DNA of 14,900 bases from contig PMKW01000052.1 of assembly GCA_003157895.1 (NCBI GenBank), forward strand, positions 552-15,451, in the 5' to 3' direction. Source of the DNA: Methanoregula sp. (GTDB lineage Archaea > Halobacteriota > Methanomicrobia > Methanomicrobiales > Methanospirillaceae). Both the position numbers and the translations under genes were made by a program. Below, in pieces: positions 6,821-14,666 of the stretch (positions are counted from its first letter, which is position 1; every line of letters begins with the position of its first letter). A model generated the notes under the pieces. It was not told the DNA's origin. It saw only the letters and a program-made list of their open reading frames with translations, and searched no databases.

Positions 6821-6831
6821 ATTTATACTTT
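6821..6831 (-). promoter_or_regulatory. TATA box of the AbrB-hgcA-hgcB-arsC operon
   Basis: The minus strand reads AAAGTATAAAT here, a good archaeal TATA element preceded by A-rich sequence. Its centre is about 38 nt upstream of the ATG at 6788, so transcription would start near 6800 and leave a leader of about 10 nt. It is the only strong minus-strand TATA element in the 172-bp divergent gap. Confidence 0.55.
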
Positions 6832-6872
6832 TCAGAATAATCAGAAAATTCTTATTTTTACTTTTAAAGACG

Positions 6873-6905
6873 CCAAATCTGTTTGGACCGTCCGATATCT
6901 GTTTG
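6873..6905. repeat. Direct repeat ATCTGTTTG plus CCAAA/TTTGG dyad in the divergent promoter region
   Basis: ATCTGTTTG occurs at 6877-6885 and again at 6897-6905, exactly 20 bp apart, or about two helical turns. The first copy is embedded in a dyad, CCAAA-TCTG-TTTGG (6873-6886). A shorter copy, ATCTGTT, lies at 6789-6795 next to the AbrB start codon. The pair sits just downstream of a TTTTAAA element (about 6862-6868) on the plus strand, where the transcript of the YkgJ-type gene would start. It is a possible operator for one or both divergent units; no binding protein can be named. Confidence 0.4.
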
Positions 6906-6960
6906 CTGGGTGAAGTAGCGCAATCCCTTTTTTCCTCACCGCACAATATTCTCAAAGGCA

Positions 6961-7470
6961 ATGGCAGTGTTTGAATGTGAGCAGTGTGGGAAATGCTGCG
7001 TGAGCCTTGGTCCCCTTATCACAATCGAGCGCCAGCTCAATGACCGTGATTATTACTGTCGCTGTAAAATCGACAATGCGATCTTTCCTGTCCATGTGGA
7101 TCCGGCATATCGCGAAGAGATTGCCGATGAATTTGCTGCGGCAGGTCTGGACCGGAACAGCATGGATAAAAAGCCCTGTACATTCCAACGGAAAAACCCG
7201 GATGACGATGGGACTACCTGCGCGATTTATACAAGCCGGCCTGCGGTCTGCCGGGATTTCCGCTGCTACCGTATGCTCATCCGCAACAAAGAAGGGGCGA
7301 TTTTGGGGAGGGTAATCGGGAAAAATACCATCCGCACGGAAGATGCTGCTCTTAAAAAGCTCTGGGATGAGCAGGCAGCGGCAATCCCGTACGGGAATCC
7401 CGCAGTATGGATAAAAAACGTGGCCGGGATCCTTGCAGAACATGGTTTTTGCGCAGATCCTGTTGAATAA
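6961..7470 (+). CDS. YkgJ-family cysteine cluster protein
   Basis: A 169-residue protein of the YkgJ/UPF0153 family (putative zinc- or iron-chelating cluster proteins). The signature is CEQCGKCC at the N-terminus (Cys6, 9, 12, 13), with PCTF (Cys73), CAIYTSRPAVCRDFRC (Cys87, 97, 102), and a CRC pair at 33-35. The spacing of the last block, C-x-I-Y-x-x-R-P-x-x-C-R-x-F, is typical. No membrane segments are seen. The molecular function of the family is not settled; some members have been linked to Fe-S or metal handling. It is divergent from the hgcAB operon across a 172-bp promoter gap and ends 3 nt from the trpA stop codon in convergent orientation. The ATG at 6961 is preceded by AAAGG. Whether its closeness to the mercury genes is functional is unknown. 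Confidence 0.9.
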   Translation: MAVFECEQCGKCCVSLGPLITIERQLNDRDYYCRCKIDNAIFPVHVDPAYREEIADEFAAAGLDRNSMDKKPCTFQRKNPDDDGTTCAIYTSRPAVCRDFRCYRMLIRNKEGAILGRVIGKNTIRTEDAALKKLWDEQAAAIPYGNPAVWIKNVAGILAEHGFCADPVE

Positions 7471-7473
7471 AAA

Positions 7474-8262
7474 TCAGAGGGCTTTTTTCATCTGTTCAAC
7501 GTAGGCTTTCAGGTTCCCTATCATATTATCCGGGTTGCCCAGGTCTTTCTCAATAATATCGACAATCGCGCTGCCGACAATGACCCCGTCAGCACCTGCG
7601 CCAGCACAGACCTTTGCATGGTCAGGTGTTGATATGCCAAACCCGAGAGCGAGCGGGATCGCGGTGTGTTTCCTTACCCGCTGCAGGAGATTGATTGCAC
7701 CGGATGAAACAGTATCCCGCACACCGGTGACCCCGAGGACTGCAACAAGATAGAGATACCCGTGTGCACGGGCGGCGATCTTTTTAATCCGCTCATTGGA
7801 TGTGGTCTGGGTGATGAGGAAGATCAGATCAATCCCGTACCTGAGAGAAGTTTCATATACGTCATCGGACTCCTCAAAGGGCATGTCCGCGATAAGGATG
7901 CCATCCACCCCCGCTTCGCAAGCCTCTTGGTAGAACCGGTCAATTCCCCGGTGGTAGACCATGTTGTAATAGGTGAGAAACACGATAGGGACATTGGTTT
8001 TTTTCCGTAGTTGGCGGACGATCTCAAAGACGGTGTCCACTGTGGTACCGGCAGCGAGCGACCGCTCGTCGGCATTCTGGATGGTAGGGCCATCAGATAC
8101 CGGATCTGAGAACGGTACACCGAGTTCGAGAATATCCGTTCCCCCTTCGACGAGTGCCATGGCTGCCCGCATGCAGGTATCCTTATCCGGGTCCCCTGCT
8201 ACCGTAAAGCCGATGAACGCCGGTTTTTTCCGCCTGGCAAATACCCCCTCAATCCTTCCCAT
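7474..8262 (-). CDS. trpA: Tryptophan synthase alpha subunit
   Basis: It cleaves indole-3-glycerol phosphate to indole and glyceraldehyde 3-phosphate, passing indole to TrpB. At 262 residues it has the normal length. The catalytic acids are visible as Glu46 and Asp57 in [20 protein letters not shown], the counterparts of Glu49 and Asp60 of the enterobacterial enzyme. GILIADMP and GFGISTPDH, loops of the TIM barrel that hold the phosphate, follow. I chose the ATG at 8262 because GGGGGG lies 5 nt upstream and the family starts with a short helix before [10 protein letters not shown]; a frame to 8340 only re-reads trpB. It is the last gene of the trp operon and overlaps the trpB end by 14 nt. 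Confidence 0.97.
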   Translation of the reverse strand: MGRIEGVFARRKKPAFIGFTVAGDPDKDTCMRAAMALVEGGTDILELGVPFSDPVSDGPTIQNADERSLAAGTTVDTVFEIVRQLRKKTNVPIVFLTYYNMVYHRGIDRFYQEACEAGVDGILIADMPFEESDDVYETSLRYGIDLIFLITQTTSNERIKKIAARAHGYLYLVAVLGVTGVRDTVSSGAINLLQRVRKHTAIPLALGFGISTPDHAKVCAGAGADGVIVGSAIVDIIEKDLGNPDNMIGNLKAYVEQMKKAL

Positions 8263-9433
8263 TATGCCCCCCCTGTATCGCTGCCACTTCAGCAACATCC
8301 TTGTCGCCTCTCCCGGAGAGGTTGATAACGACAATATCATCCCGGTCGAACCGATCCGCGTTCTTCATGACCCATGCTACGGCGTGGGCAGACTCAAGCG
8401 CAGGGATAATTCCCTCTTTTCGGGAAAGGAACCTGAAAGCATCAAGAACATCCGGGTCATCTACTGCCGTATAAGTGACTCTCCCGCTGTCCTTGAGCAT
8501 CGCATGCTCGGGGCCTACTCCCGGGTAATCGAGGCCTGCGGAGATGCTGTGAGTCGGGATCACCTGCCCGTCAGCATCCTGAAGGAGGTAGGAGAGCGTA
8601 CCATGCAGCACGCCCGCTTCCCCGATGCAGAGCGTTGCCGAGTGTTTGCCGGTCTCAATCCCCTCGCCCCCGGCCTCGACGCCAATCAATTCCACGTCGT
8701 CTTTTACGAATGGATAGAAGATCCCCATGGCATTCGATCCTCCGCCAACACAGGCAACGATCGTATTTGGCAGCCGCCCCTCCTTTTTCATCATCTGCCG
8801 GCGGGTTTCTTTCCCTATCACAGACTGGAAGTCCCGGACCATCTGGGGGTATGGGTGCGGACCGACAACGGAACCAATCAGGTAATAGGTTTCACGCACA
8901 TTCGCCACCCAGTCGCGAAGCGCTTCGTTGATGGCGTCCTTGAGCGTCCGGGTCCCTGAAGTGACCGGGATCACCTTTGCGCCCATCAGTTCCATCCGGA
9001 AGACATTGAGCGCCTGTCGCTTTGTATCGACCTCGCCCATATACACTTCGACCGGCATCCCGAGTGCTGCTCCGACAATAGCAGTGGCGACCCCGTGCTG
9101 CCCGGCCCCGGTCTCGGCAATGAGGCGCTTCTTTCCCATGCGTTTTGCCAGCAGCGCCTGCCCGAGCGTGTTGTTAAGCTTGTGGGATCCTCCGTGGACA
9201 AGATCTTCCCGCTTCAGGTAGATCCTGCACCCAAGTTCCTGCGAAGCATTCGGGCAGAACGTAAGCGGTGTTTCGCGGCCGGCATATTCCGATTGTAGTG
9301 AAGCAAGATCGCGGATAAATGCCGGATCCCCGCTGACCGCTTCATATGCAGTCTCCAGTTCGATGAGTGCGCTCATGAGCGTCTCTGACACATACTGCCC
9401 GCCGTATTTCCCGTATCTTCCTTTTTTCTTCAT
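8249..9433 (-). CDS. trpB: Tryptophan synthase beta subunit (TrpB1 type)
   Basis: A PLP enzyme joining indole and serine to make tryptophan. It has 394 residues. Lys85 in HGGSHKLNN binds the cofactor, Glu107 in AETGAGQHG is the catalytic acid, GGGSNAMG holds the PLP phosphate, and NLSGRGDKD is near the C-terminus. The YGGQYVSE opening is typical of TrpB1, the form that pairs with TrpA, rather than the longer TrpB2. The ATG at 9433 lies 1 nt after the trpF stop with GGAG 8 nt upstream; a GTG at 9442 lacks a binding site and overlaps trpF. Coupling to trpF on one side and trpA on the other fits the operon. Confidence 0.98.
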   Translation of the reverse strand: MKKKGRYGKYGGQYVSETLMSALIELETAYEAVSGDPAFIRDLASLQSEYAGRETPLTFCPNASQELGCRIYLKREDLVHGGSHKLNNTLGQALLAKRMGKKRLIAETGAGQHGVATAIVGAALGMPVEVYMGEVDTKRQALNVFRMELMGAKVIPVTSGTRTLKDAINEALRDWVANVRETYYLIGSVVGPHPYPQMVRDFQSVIGKETRRQMMKKEGRLPNTIVACVGGGSNAMGIFYPFVKDDVELIGVEAGGEGIETGKHSATLCIGEAGVLHGTLSYLLQDADGQVIPTHSISAGLDYPGVGPEHAMLKDSGRVTYTAVDDPDVLDAFRFLSRKEGIIPALESAHAVAWVMKNADRFDRDDIVVINLSGRGDKDVAEVAAIQGGHNGKD

Positions 9434-9434
9434 G

Positions 9435-10013
9435 TTACGCACTCCAGCATGCGGTGATGAACGCCCTCACTTTTTCAGGGTCTTTGATCCCGGGTGACAC
9501 TTCGACTCCGGTTGCCACATCCACTGCGTAGGGCCGGACCCTGCGGATAGCATCCCCGACATTCTCCGGGGTAAGTCCACCGGCAAGAATGACCGGAAGC
9601 TGTGAGCGCTTCACGGTATCACGGGCATACGCTGGATCAAAATCCCGGCCTTTCCCGTGGCTGTCATCGACAATAACGGCATCGCAGTCTTTCGGCAGCG
9701 GATCCCCCCGGCCGATAACGCGAATGATCCGGACGCCCGGATCTTTGTCAAACCTGAACGGGTGGGAGATCTGGATGGCATCAGGACGCAATGCAATCAT
9801 CTGCATGAGATCGTCTTCCGATTTTGTATGCGACACGGCAACTGTTGCGGTAAACGGGCCGACAGCATCAAAGATCTCGCGCGCCCTCTCCTCTCCAACA
9901 ACCCGCCGTGAGACACCGCCGGAGAAGACTACGACACCAATAGCATCCGCACCCTCCCGTTCGGCAAAACAGGCATCCTCCGGTCGGGTAATCCCGCAGA
10001 TCTTTACGCGCAT
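9435..10013 (-). CDS. trpF: Phosphoribosylanthranilate isomerase
   Basis: It performs the Amadori rearrangement of phosphoribosylanthranilate to CdRP, the step before TrpC. The protein is 192 residues, a compact single TIM barrel. The active-site Cys6 lies in KICGIT, the aspartate in VDVATGVE, and the phosphate loops in [10 protein letters not shown] and TGVEVSPG. The substrate-side loop reads [12 protein letters not shown] where many family members have FxxxSPRxV, a modest variation. The ATG at 10013 is preceded by GGAGGAG and overlaps the trpC end by 10 nt. Confidence 0.96.
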   Translation of the reverse strand: MRVKICGITRPEDACFAEREGADAIGVVVFSGGVSRRVVGEERAREIFDAVGPFTATVAVSHTKSEDDLMQMIALRPDAIQISHPFRFDKDPGVRIIRVIGRGDPLPKDCDAVIVDDSHGKGRDFDPAYARDTVKRSQLPVILAGGLTPENVGDAIRRVRPYAVDVATGVEVSPGIKDPEKVRAFITACWSA

Positions 10014-10759
10014 ACGAACTCCTCCAGTTTTTTCCTTGGGTTATTATGGGACATGATGGACGAACCTATCAGGAATGCATTACAGTATTGTTTCATCTCC
10101 CGGATATCATCAGCGGATTGCACCCCGCTCTCCGAAACGATCAACCTTCCATCACCGCGAATATATTCTGATATAATCCGCGTTGTTGAGCGGTCGATAC
10201 TGAGTGTCAAAAGATTGCGGTTATTGATGCCAATAAGGGTTGTCTTCGTGGCGAGTACCTCTTCTGCTTCATCAGCGGTATGGACTTCCACGAGCGGTTC
10301 GAGACCATATTCAACAGCATGGTCAACGAAGTCCGGTAATTTTTTTTTTAGCACTGCAGCTATCAGGAGGACAGCGTCTGCCCCCAGTGCCCGGGATTCG
10401 GCGATCTGGCGCTCATCAATGATGAAATCCTTCCGGAGCACCGGCAGACATACTGCCGTCTTCACGCGCCCGATATCCTGCACAGTCCCCCCGAAGAAAT
10501 AGGGTTCGGTGAGGACAGAGAGGGCGGTACACCCTCCCTGCTCTAGGACTCCGGCCATCATTGCCATATCCACATTTCGGCGGATGACCCCGCGGCTCGG
10601 TGAAGAGCATTTGATCTCTGCAATGATCGCATTTGTCCCGTTCCGGTTTCGGATCGCCTCTGCAAGACTCACCTGGTCCCGTCGGAAGGCTTCAGGAAAT
10701 GATGTGGGTAACTGTGCCACCCGTTTTTCCGTTCGTTTAAGGATCTCGTCTCGGATCAT
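10004..10759 (-). CDS. trpC: Indole-3-glycerol phosphate synthase
   Basis: It closes the indole ring of CdRP with loss of CO2 and water. The 251-residue TIM-barrel enzyme carries AEIKCSSPS (Glu48, Lys50), VLRKDFIID (Lys110), LVEVH (Glu158) and INNRNL (Asn180), a full set of catalytic residues, and SESGV near the end for the phosphate. It is not fused to TrpF, which is a separate downstream gene. The ATG at 10759 overlaps the trpD stop (ATGA), with GGGGTG upstream as the ribosome binding site. Confidence 0.97.
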   Translation of the reverse strand: MIRDEILKRTEKRVAQLPTSFPEAFRRDQVSLAEAIRNRNGTNAIIAEIKCSSPSRGVIRRNVDMAMMAGVLEQGGCTALSVLTEPYFFGGTVQDIGRVKTAVCLPVLRKDFIIDERQIAESRALGADAVLLIAAVLKKKLPDFVDHAVEYGLEPLVEVHTADEAEEVLATKTTLIGINNRNLLTLSIDRSTTRIISEYIRGDGRLIVSESGVQSADDIREMKQYCNAFLIGSSIMSHNNPRKKLEEFVCA

Positions 10760-11775
10760 GCTACACCCCGTGTTGCTTCGATAAGGGCATCAAGCCGCGC
10801 ACCGGCATTCCCGGAATCGATGGAATATGCTGCGCGCCCGATCCCCTCATGTAGATCCCGTGCCTGCCCTCCGGTATAGATTGCTGCCCCTGCATTGAGG
10901 AGGACGATGTCCCGGCCCGCCCCCCGCTCACCGGCAAGGATCTCACGGATGATACGGGCATTTTTCTGCGGGTCCCCGCCACGGAGGTCAGACAGACTGG
11001 CAGGTGCAATCCCGAATGAGCCCGGGTTCAGGGTGTACGAATTAATAGTACCTTTGTCCAGTTCGCAGACGCAGGTATCCCCCGTTGTGGTGATCTCATC
11101 AAGACCATTCCCATGGACAACCATGGCGCGTGGGAGCCCAAGGATCCTGAGAACTTCGGCCATCGGTCGGATCATGTCAGGATGATAGACGCCGAGGATC
11201 TGGGCCCGCGCCCCGGCGGGATTTGCGAGCGGACCGAGAATATTGAAGACTGTCCGGCATCCAAGTTCCTGCCGTACCGGCATGACATGCCGCATGGCGG
11301 GGTGATGGTTTGGTGCAAAGAGAAACGCGATACCGACCTTTTCAACAATCTTTGCCTGGCGCGTTGGATCAACTGCGAGGTTCACACCAAGTGCAGACAA
11401 CACATCTGCGGATCCGCAGGTACTGCTGACGCTCCGGTTCCCATGCTTGACAACCGGGATACCTGCACCGGCCGCCACCAGTGCTGCTGCGGTGCTGATA
11501 TTGAATGTGTGTGTCCCGTCACCGCCGGTACCACAGGTGTCGACCAGTGTTTTTTGGGTAACTGGTGCTATCGTTACCGCATGACGGCGCATTGTCCGGG
11601 CAAACGCGGCGATCTCCTCCGGTGTTTCTCCCTTCATGCGGAGTGCGGCCAGGAATGCGCCGATCTGGGACTGCGTTGTGCTGCCCCCCATGATGGCACC
11701 CATGACCTGCTCCGCTTCTTCCGGAGCAAGGTCATGCCGTTCGATAAGCCGGGAAATGGTCCCTTTGATGTTCAT
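10756..11775 (-). CDS. trpD: Anthranilate phosphoribosyltransferase
   Basis: It transfers phosphoribose from PRPP to anthranilate. The 339-residue protein has the family landmarks [14 protein letters not shown] (82-95; PRPP and metal binding), KHGNRSVSS (110-118) and a GPLANPA loop. It is a stand-alone TrpD, with TrpG encoded separately upstream rather than fused as in enteric bacteria. The ATG at 11775 overlaps the trpG stop (ATGA), with GGGGGTG as ribosome binding site; the trpC start overlaps its own stop in the same way. Confidence 0.98.
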   Translation of the reverse strand: MNIKGTISRLIERHDLAPEEAEQVMGAIMGGSTTQSQIGAFLAALRMKGETPEEIAAFARTMRRHAVTIAPVTQKTLVDTCGTGGDGTHTFNISTAAALVAAGAGIPVVKHGNRSVSSTCGSADVLSALGVNLAVDPTRQAKIVEKVGIAFLFAPNHHPAMRHVMPVRQELGCRTVFNILGPLANPAGARAQILGVYHPDMIRPMAEVLRILGLPRAMVVHGNGLDEITTTGDTCVCELDKGTINSYTLNPGSFGIAPASLSDLRGGDPQKNARIIREILAGERGAGRDIVLLNAGAAIYTGGQARDLHEGIGRAAYSIDSGNAGARLDALIEATRGVA

Positions 11776-12353
11776 GAAAGCACCCCCTGCGGATACAGGA
11801 AATTCCTGATGATCTGGTCCCCCTCTGGGGAGAGAACACTCTCGGGATGGAACTGGACGCCATCGATGGGATACCGGGTATGCCGGACGCCCATTACGTA
11901 CCCGTCATCCATGCTGGACGCGGTTACTTTCAGCTCATCCGGCAGGGATTCCCGTTGTGCGACCAGCGAGTGGTACCGGGTGGCGATGAAGGGTGTCGGG
12001 ACCCCGGTAAAGATCCCTGTCCCTTCGTGAAGGATGGGGGATGTCTTTCCATGCATCAGGTGTGGTGCCCGGATTACCTTCCCGCCAAACACAGTACATA
12101 TGGTCTGGTGCCCGAGACAGATGCCGAGCGTTGGTATGGTTCTGCTCATCGTCTCCAGCACCTTGCGGCAGACACCGGAATCCTCTGGCGTGCCTGGCCC
12201 CGGGGAGAGGATGATCCGGTCACACCCGCTCATTTTCAGCATTTCCAGTGGCGTATCGCAGGGAAATACCACCGGGGAACCTCCCAGTCTTCCCACCTGC
12301 TGGTAGAGGTTGAAGGTGAAACTGTCGTAACAGTCCACGATCAGGACGTTCAT
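11772..12353 (-). CDS. trpG: Anthranilate synthase glutaminase subunit
   Basis: It hydrolyses glutamine and delivers ammonia to TrpE. The 193-residue class I amidotransferase has the catalytic triad Cys79 (GICLGHQ), His169 and Glu171 (QFHPES), and the opening [16 protein letters not shown]. Near-identical proteins can serve para-aminobenzoate synthesis (PabA), but its place between trpE and trpD makes TrpG the main role. The ATG at 12353 overlaps the trpE stop (ATGA) with GGGGGG 6 nt upstream. A second ATG at 12359 is possible; the longer frame to 12419 re-reads the end of trpE. Confidence 0.97.
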   Translation of the reverse strand: MNVLIVDCYDSFTFNLYQQVGRLGGSPVVFPCDTPLEMLKMSGCDRIILSPGPGTPEDSGVCRKVLETMSRTIPTLGICLGHQTICTVFGGKVIRAPHLMHGKTSPILHEGTGIFTGVPTPFIATRYHSLVAQRESLPDELKVTASSMDDGYVMGVRHTRYPIDGVQFHPESVLSPEGDQIIRNFLYPQGVLS

Positions 12354-13879
12354 GAACATCCCCCCGACCGCTCGATCGCCCGTACCAGTGCCGCAGCCTT
12401 GTTCTCGGTCTCGGTCCACTCGTTTGCCGGTTCAGAATCGGCGACGATCCCGGCACCGATCTGTACATATGCAGTCCCGTCCCGAACGATCACCGTGCGG
12501 ATGGCGATGGCAAAATCGAGGGTCCGGTCAAATCCGATATACCCCACCGCACCCGCATAAATGCCGCGGGGTAAAGACTCCTGCTCATCGATGATCTGCA
12601 TCGCCCGGATCTTCGGCGCCCCGGAGACCGTACCTGCAGGGAAACATGACCTGAATGCATCATAGCAGTCAAGGTTATCCCTCAGCATCCCATTCACGGT
12701 CGAAACGATATGCTGGACATGGGAGAATTTTTCGATTGTCATGAAATCGCTGACTTCTACAGAGCCGAACCGGCAGACTCTTCCTAGGTCGTTCCTTGCG
12801 AGATCGACGAGCATGGTATGCTCGGCACGCTCTTTTGCATCACCCAGGAGATCCCGCGAGAACTGCTCATCCTCTGCCGGGTTTTTACCCCGGGGGCGGG
12901 TCCCTGCAATCGGAACGGTGGTTACCCGCCTCTTCTCCACCCGTACCAGCATTTCAGGACTTGCTCCGATGACCTTCTCATCGCCGAAATCAAGGTAATA
13001 CATATATGGGCTCGGGTTGATCTCGCGGAGTGCGGCATATACTGCAAAGGGATCCTCTGCGATCCGGCACTCGATCCGACGTGAGAGGACAGCCTGGAAG
13101 ATATCACCTGCGGCTATGTGCTCCTTGACCCGGTTGACGGAGCGTTCAAATGCATCCTGTGATACTTGTGATGTGAATTGTGCAGACATGGCCGGGCCTG
13201 AAGGTCTCGCGTAATCCGGCTTTTTTCCGAAGGCGAGTGCACTGGCATGATCAGCGAGAACACGGATCCTCTCTCTGCATTTTTTATATTCATTCTCAAT
13301 ATCCGTATCATAGGTCAGAAATGCGCTTGAGAAGATGTACATCTTCTCATCGCGGTGATCGATGACGATACAGTCTTTGGCGAACATGAAACTGGCATCG
13401 GGCATATCGTGGTCGCTCTTGGATGATTCCGGTTTTCCCACTCTCACTTTCTCAAACAGGGAGTAGATGCAGTCATAGGCGAAGTAGCCGACCATACCCC
13501 CGAAAAAGCGGGGTGCCTTCACGTTGATGTAATGAAATCTCGAGAGGATCGATTTGATCTTCTCAACGGGATCTTTTCCCTCCGGTTCCATGGCAATGGA
13601 GATGAAGGGTTCCCTGCCCTTCAGGTTCACGGTTTTCCCAAGAGAAATTACAAATTCCGGGTCAATACCGATGAACGAGTAGCGGGCGAGCTTCTCGCTG
13701 CCTTCCATGGATTCAAGCAGGAATCCGCACCCGGTCCGGGTGCTCGTATAAACCTCAAGGGGTGAGATTTCCCGGAGCGGTAGTTCTGCACAGAGCGGGA
13801 TGACCAGCGGTTTGGGCTGGTTATTTACCGCTGTTACGAATTCCTGGAGCTGCAGGTTGAGTTGTATTCCGGTTGTCAT
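12350..13879 (-). CDS. trpE: Anthranilate synthase component I
   Basis: It makes anthranilate from chorismate and ammonia supplied by TrpG, the committed step to tryptophan. It has 509 residues. The N-terminal domain shows FLLES (53-57) and ARYSFIG, which form the tryptophan feedback site in the family. The C-terminal chorismate-binding domain has IGASPEMLV, PIAGTRPRG, DLARNDLGRV, FPAGTVSGAPK and GAGIVADS, all intact. PIAGT marks anthranilate synthase against aminodeoxychorismate synthase. It is the first gene of trpEGDCFBA, with a leader of about 115 nt, a TRP box and a TATA box upstream. The region before the ATG has only a weak ribosome binding site (AGGTA). Confidence 0.98.
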   Translation of the reverse strand: MTTGIQLNLQLQEFVTAVNNQPKPLVIPLCAELPLREISPLEVYTSTRTGCGFLLESMEGSEKLARYSFIGIDPEFVISLGKTVNLKGREPFISIAMEPEGKDPVEKIKSILSRFHYINVKAPRFFGGMVGYFAYDCIYSLFEKVRVGKPESSKSDHDMPDASFMFAKDCIVIDHRDEKMYIFSSAFLTYDTDIENEYKKCRERIRVLADHASALAFGKKPDYARPSGPAMSAQFTSQVSQDAFERSVNRVKEHIAAGDIFQAVLSRRIECRIAEDPFAVYAALREINPSPYMYYLDFGDEKVIGASPEMLVRVEKRRVTTVPIAGTRPRGKNPAEDEQFSRDLLGDAKERAEHTMLVDLARNDLGRVCRFGSVEVSDFMTIEKFSHVQHIVSTVNGMLRDNLDCYDAFRSCFPAGTVSGAPKIRAMQIIDEQESLPRGIYAGAVGYIGFDRTLDFAIAIRTVIVRDGTAYVQIGAGIVADSEPANEWTETENKAAALVRAIERSGGCS

Positions 13880-13897
13880 AGACTGGGTACCTGTTGT

Positions 13898-13927
13898 CCG
13901 GTTCCCCCGCAGAGGAGGGCTCTCCGG
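13898..13927 (-). promoter_or_regulatory. GC-rich hairpin in the trpE leader
   Basis: On the minus strand CCGG at each end can pair (13924-13927 with 13898-13901), enclosing CCTCC-TCTGC-GGGGG as an inner stem with one G-U pair. The structure would sit 18 nt upstream of the trpE ATG, close to its ribosome binding site. It might affect trpE translation or transcript stability, but no function is shown. Confidence 0.3.
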
Positions 13928-13999
13928 TTATTCTGAACATGATTTTCGCAAAAGGTCCATTGTATTGTGTGAACCGGCACTCTGCGAACTGACTTTCAT
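13928..13999 (-). other. Possible upstream ORF in the trpE leader (23 residues)
   Basis: An ATG at 13999, close to the predicted transcript start, opens a 23-codon frame ending in TAA at 13928, directly next to the leader hairpin. It contains no Trp codon, so it is not a classical trp leader peptide. It could be chance. Confidence 0.15.
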
Positions 14000-14011
14000 A
14001 CAGGTCTACTT

Positions 14012-14063
14012 TGTACATATTTATACATTGTTGTAGTTATTTGCGTATTATTGCATTTTATAC
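14012..14063 (-). promoter_or_regulatory. trp operon promoter with TRP-box operator
   Basis: The minus strand carries TATAAATA at 14018-14025 as TATA box, placing the transcript start near 13996. A second TATA-like TATAAAAT lies at 14055-14062. TGTACA at 14012-14017 is the TRP-box consensus bound by the archaeal repressor TrpY in Methanothermobacter. On the plus strand, TATACA (14022-14027) and TGTAGT (14032-14037) follow at exact 10-bp steps, so three related hexamers lie on one face of the helix over the core promoter. This supports repression by a TrpY-type protein when tryptophan is plentiful. No trpY gene is in the window. The box identity is seen directly; the regulator is inferred. Confidence 0.6.
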
Positions 14064-14162
14064 TGCATTAGTATATGGGTGGATAAAGTGTGGTATGCCG
14101 GGGTGCAATGAGAATCCGTGTTCCTTATATGAAAAGCTGATACTGCCGTTATGATGAAAAAA

Positions 14163-14253
14163 ACGGCCTCCTAAAATCTGGAATCCAATAAAAAAATTAT
14201 TTGGTTTTTACACCCGCTCCTTGAGCTTATCAGATTTTTCCGGAAGAAGCCGT
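14163..14253. repeat. Nested imperfect inverted repeats
   Basis: AAAATCTG (14173-14180) is matched by CAGATTTT (14231-14238), and further out ACGGC (14163-14167) by GCCGT (14249-14253). Inside the loop, CCAATAA (14185-14191) faces TTATTTGG (14197-14204). The arms can fold into one branched stem of about 90 nt. It could be a structured RNA, a terminator remnant or the end of a decayed small mobile element; nothing decides between these. Confidence 0.35.
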
Positions 14254-14263
14254 CATATCGAAA

Positions 14264-14506
14264 CTATGGTTCAGAGTCATGGGGCCAGTTATGGTTACCG
14301 GATTGTACCAAGAGGTACCTGCGTGCGATCTTCCCGCAATCAACACAAGTAATATTTTCTGGGTAATGTGCCAATTCAGCACCTATTTTTTCCAGGAATT
14401 ATTCAAAAGATCTTGTCCTCCTAACAACAATCCTGGGGGCTTCGGCAATGCCTTCGTTTCCGCTGTTGTGGCGACCCTTACAATACGATAGAACGGAATT
14501 ACCTTG
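14264..14506 (-). pseudogene. Possible decayed short gene with an in-frame TAA
   Basis: In one minus-strand frame, 35 codons (14506-14402) and then 44 codons plus TAG (14398-14264) are open, separated only by TAA at 14399-14401. The wording is protein-like: RIVVRRTRSFE before the stop, then FLEKIGAELAHYP, CVDCGK (a zinc-knuckle-like pair) and HNWPHDSEP. Neither piece has a good start codon or ribosome binding site. A competing 58-residue frame with ATG at 14559 and TAG at 14383 overlaps it in another frame and runs into an A6 tract, where a -1 shift would join the CVDCGK frame. Open stretches of this length arise by chance fairly often, so this is only a candidate. I do not recognise the family. 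Confidence 0.2.
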
Positions 14507-14666
14507 TTAAGAACGATGAAATGTTTTAATAAAAAACAAGGCACTTTTTCTCTCTCCATTTTAGTTCATTTTTATATAATCATTTTCACGTAGTATTGCA
14601 AATTTTTTTGTTTTATAATCACTTTACCCAAAATAAATGTCGGAGTGATTACCGGGCAACCACCTG

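Larger units (their letters stand above)
14064..14666. other. Intergenic stretch without a convincing intact gene
   Basis: About 600 nt between the trp promoter and the gene at the right edge. It is more A/T-rich than the flanking genes, and no frame of more than about 80 codons is open. No tRNA, rRNA or CRISPR-like repeats were seen. It contains the nested inverted repeats at 14163-14253, a possible decayed reading frame at 14264-14506, a strong palindromic TATA-like TTATATAA at 14572-14579 (which could serve either strand), and a T7 run at about 14604-14610. Confidence 0.5.

Noticed and set aside
7973..8959. Open frame of 328 codons on the plus strand
   Set aside because: It is antisense to trpA and trpB, whose motifs are complete and in frame; the plus-strand translation resembles no protein.
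11113..12030. Open frame of 305 codons on the plus strand
   Set aside because: It is antisense to trpD and trpG; the His- and Cys-rich translation is a mirror of the real genes.
13821..14018. 65-codon minus-strand frame over the trp leader
   Set aside because: It overlaps the start of trpE in another frame, spans the predicted transcript start, and has no Trp codons or family resemblance.
14271..14281. TCAGAGTCATG also occurs at 4-14
   Set aside because: A single 11-base match at the two ends of the window without flanking similarity is not evidence for a repeat or attachment site.
14279..14491. 70-codon plus-strand frame that looked vaguely like a transposase zinc ribbon
   Set aside because: There is no Cys pattern, no ribosome binding site and no continuation. 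I could not align it with any transposase motif in any of the three plus frames.
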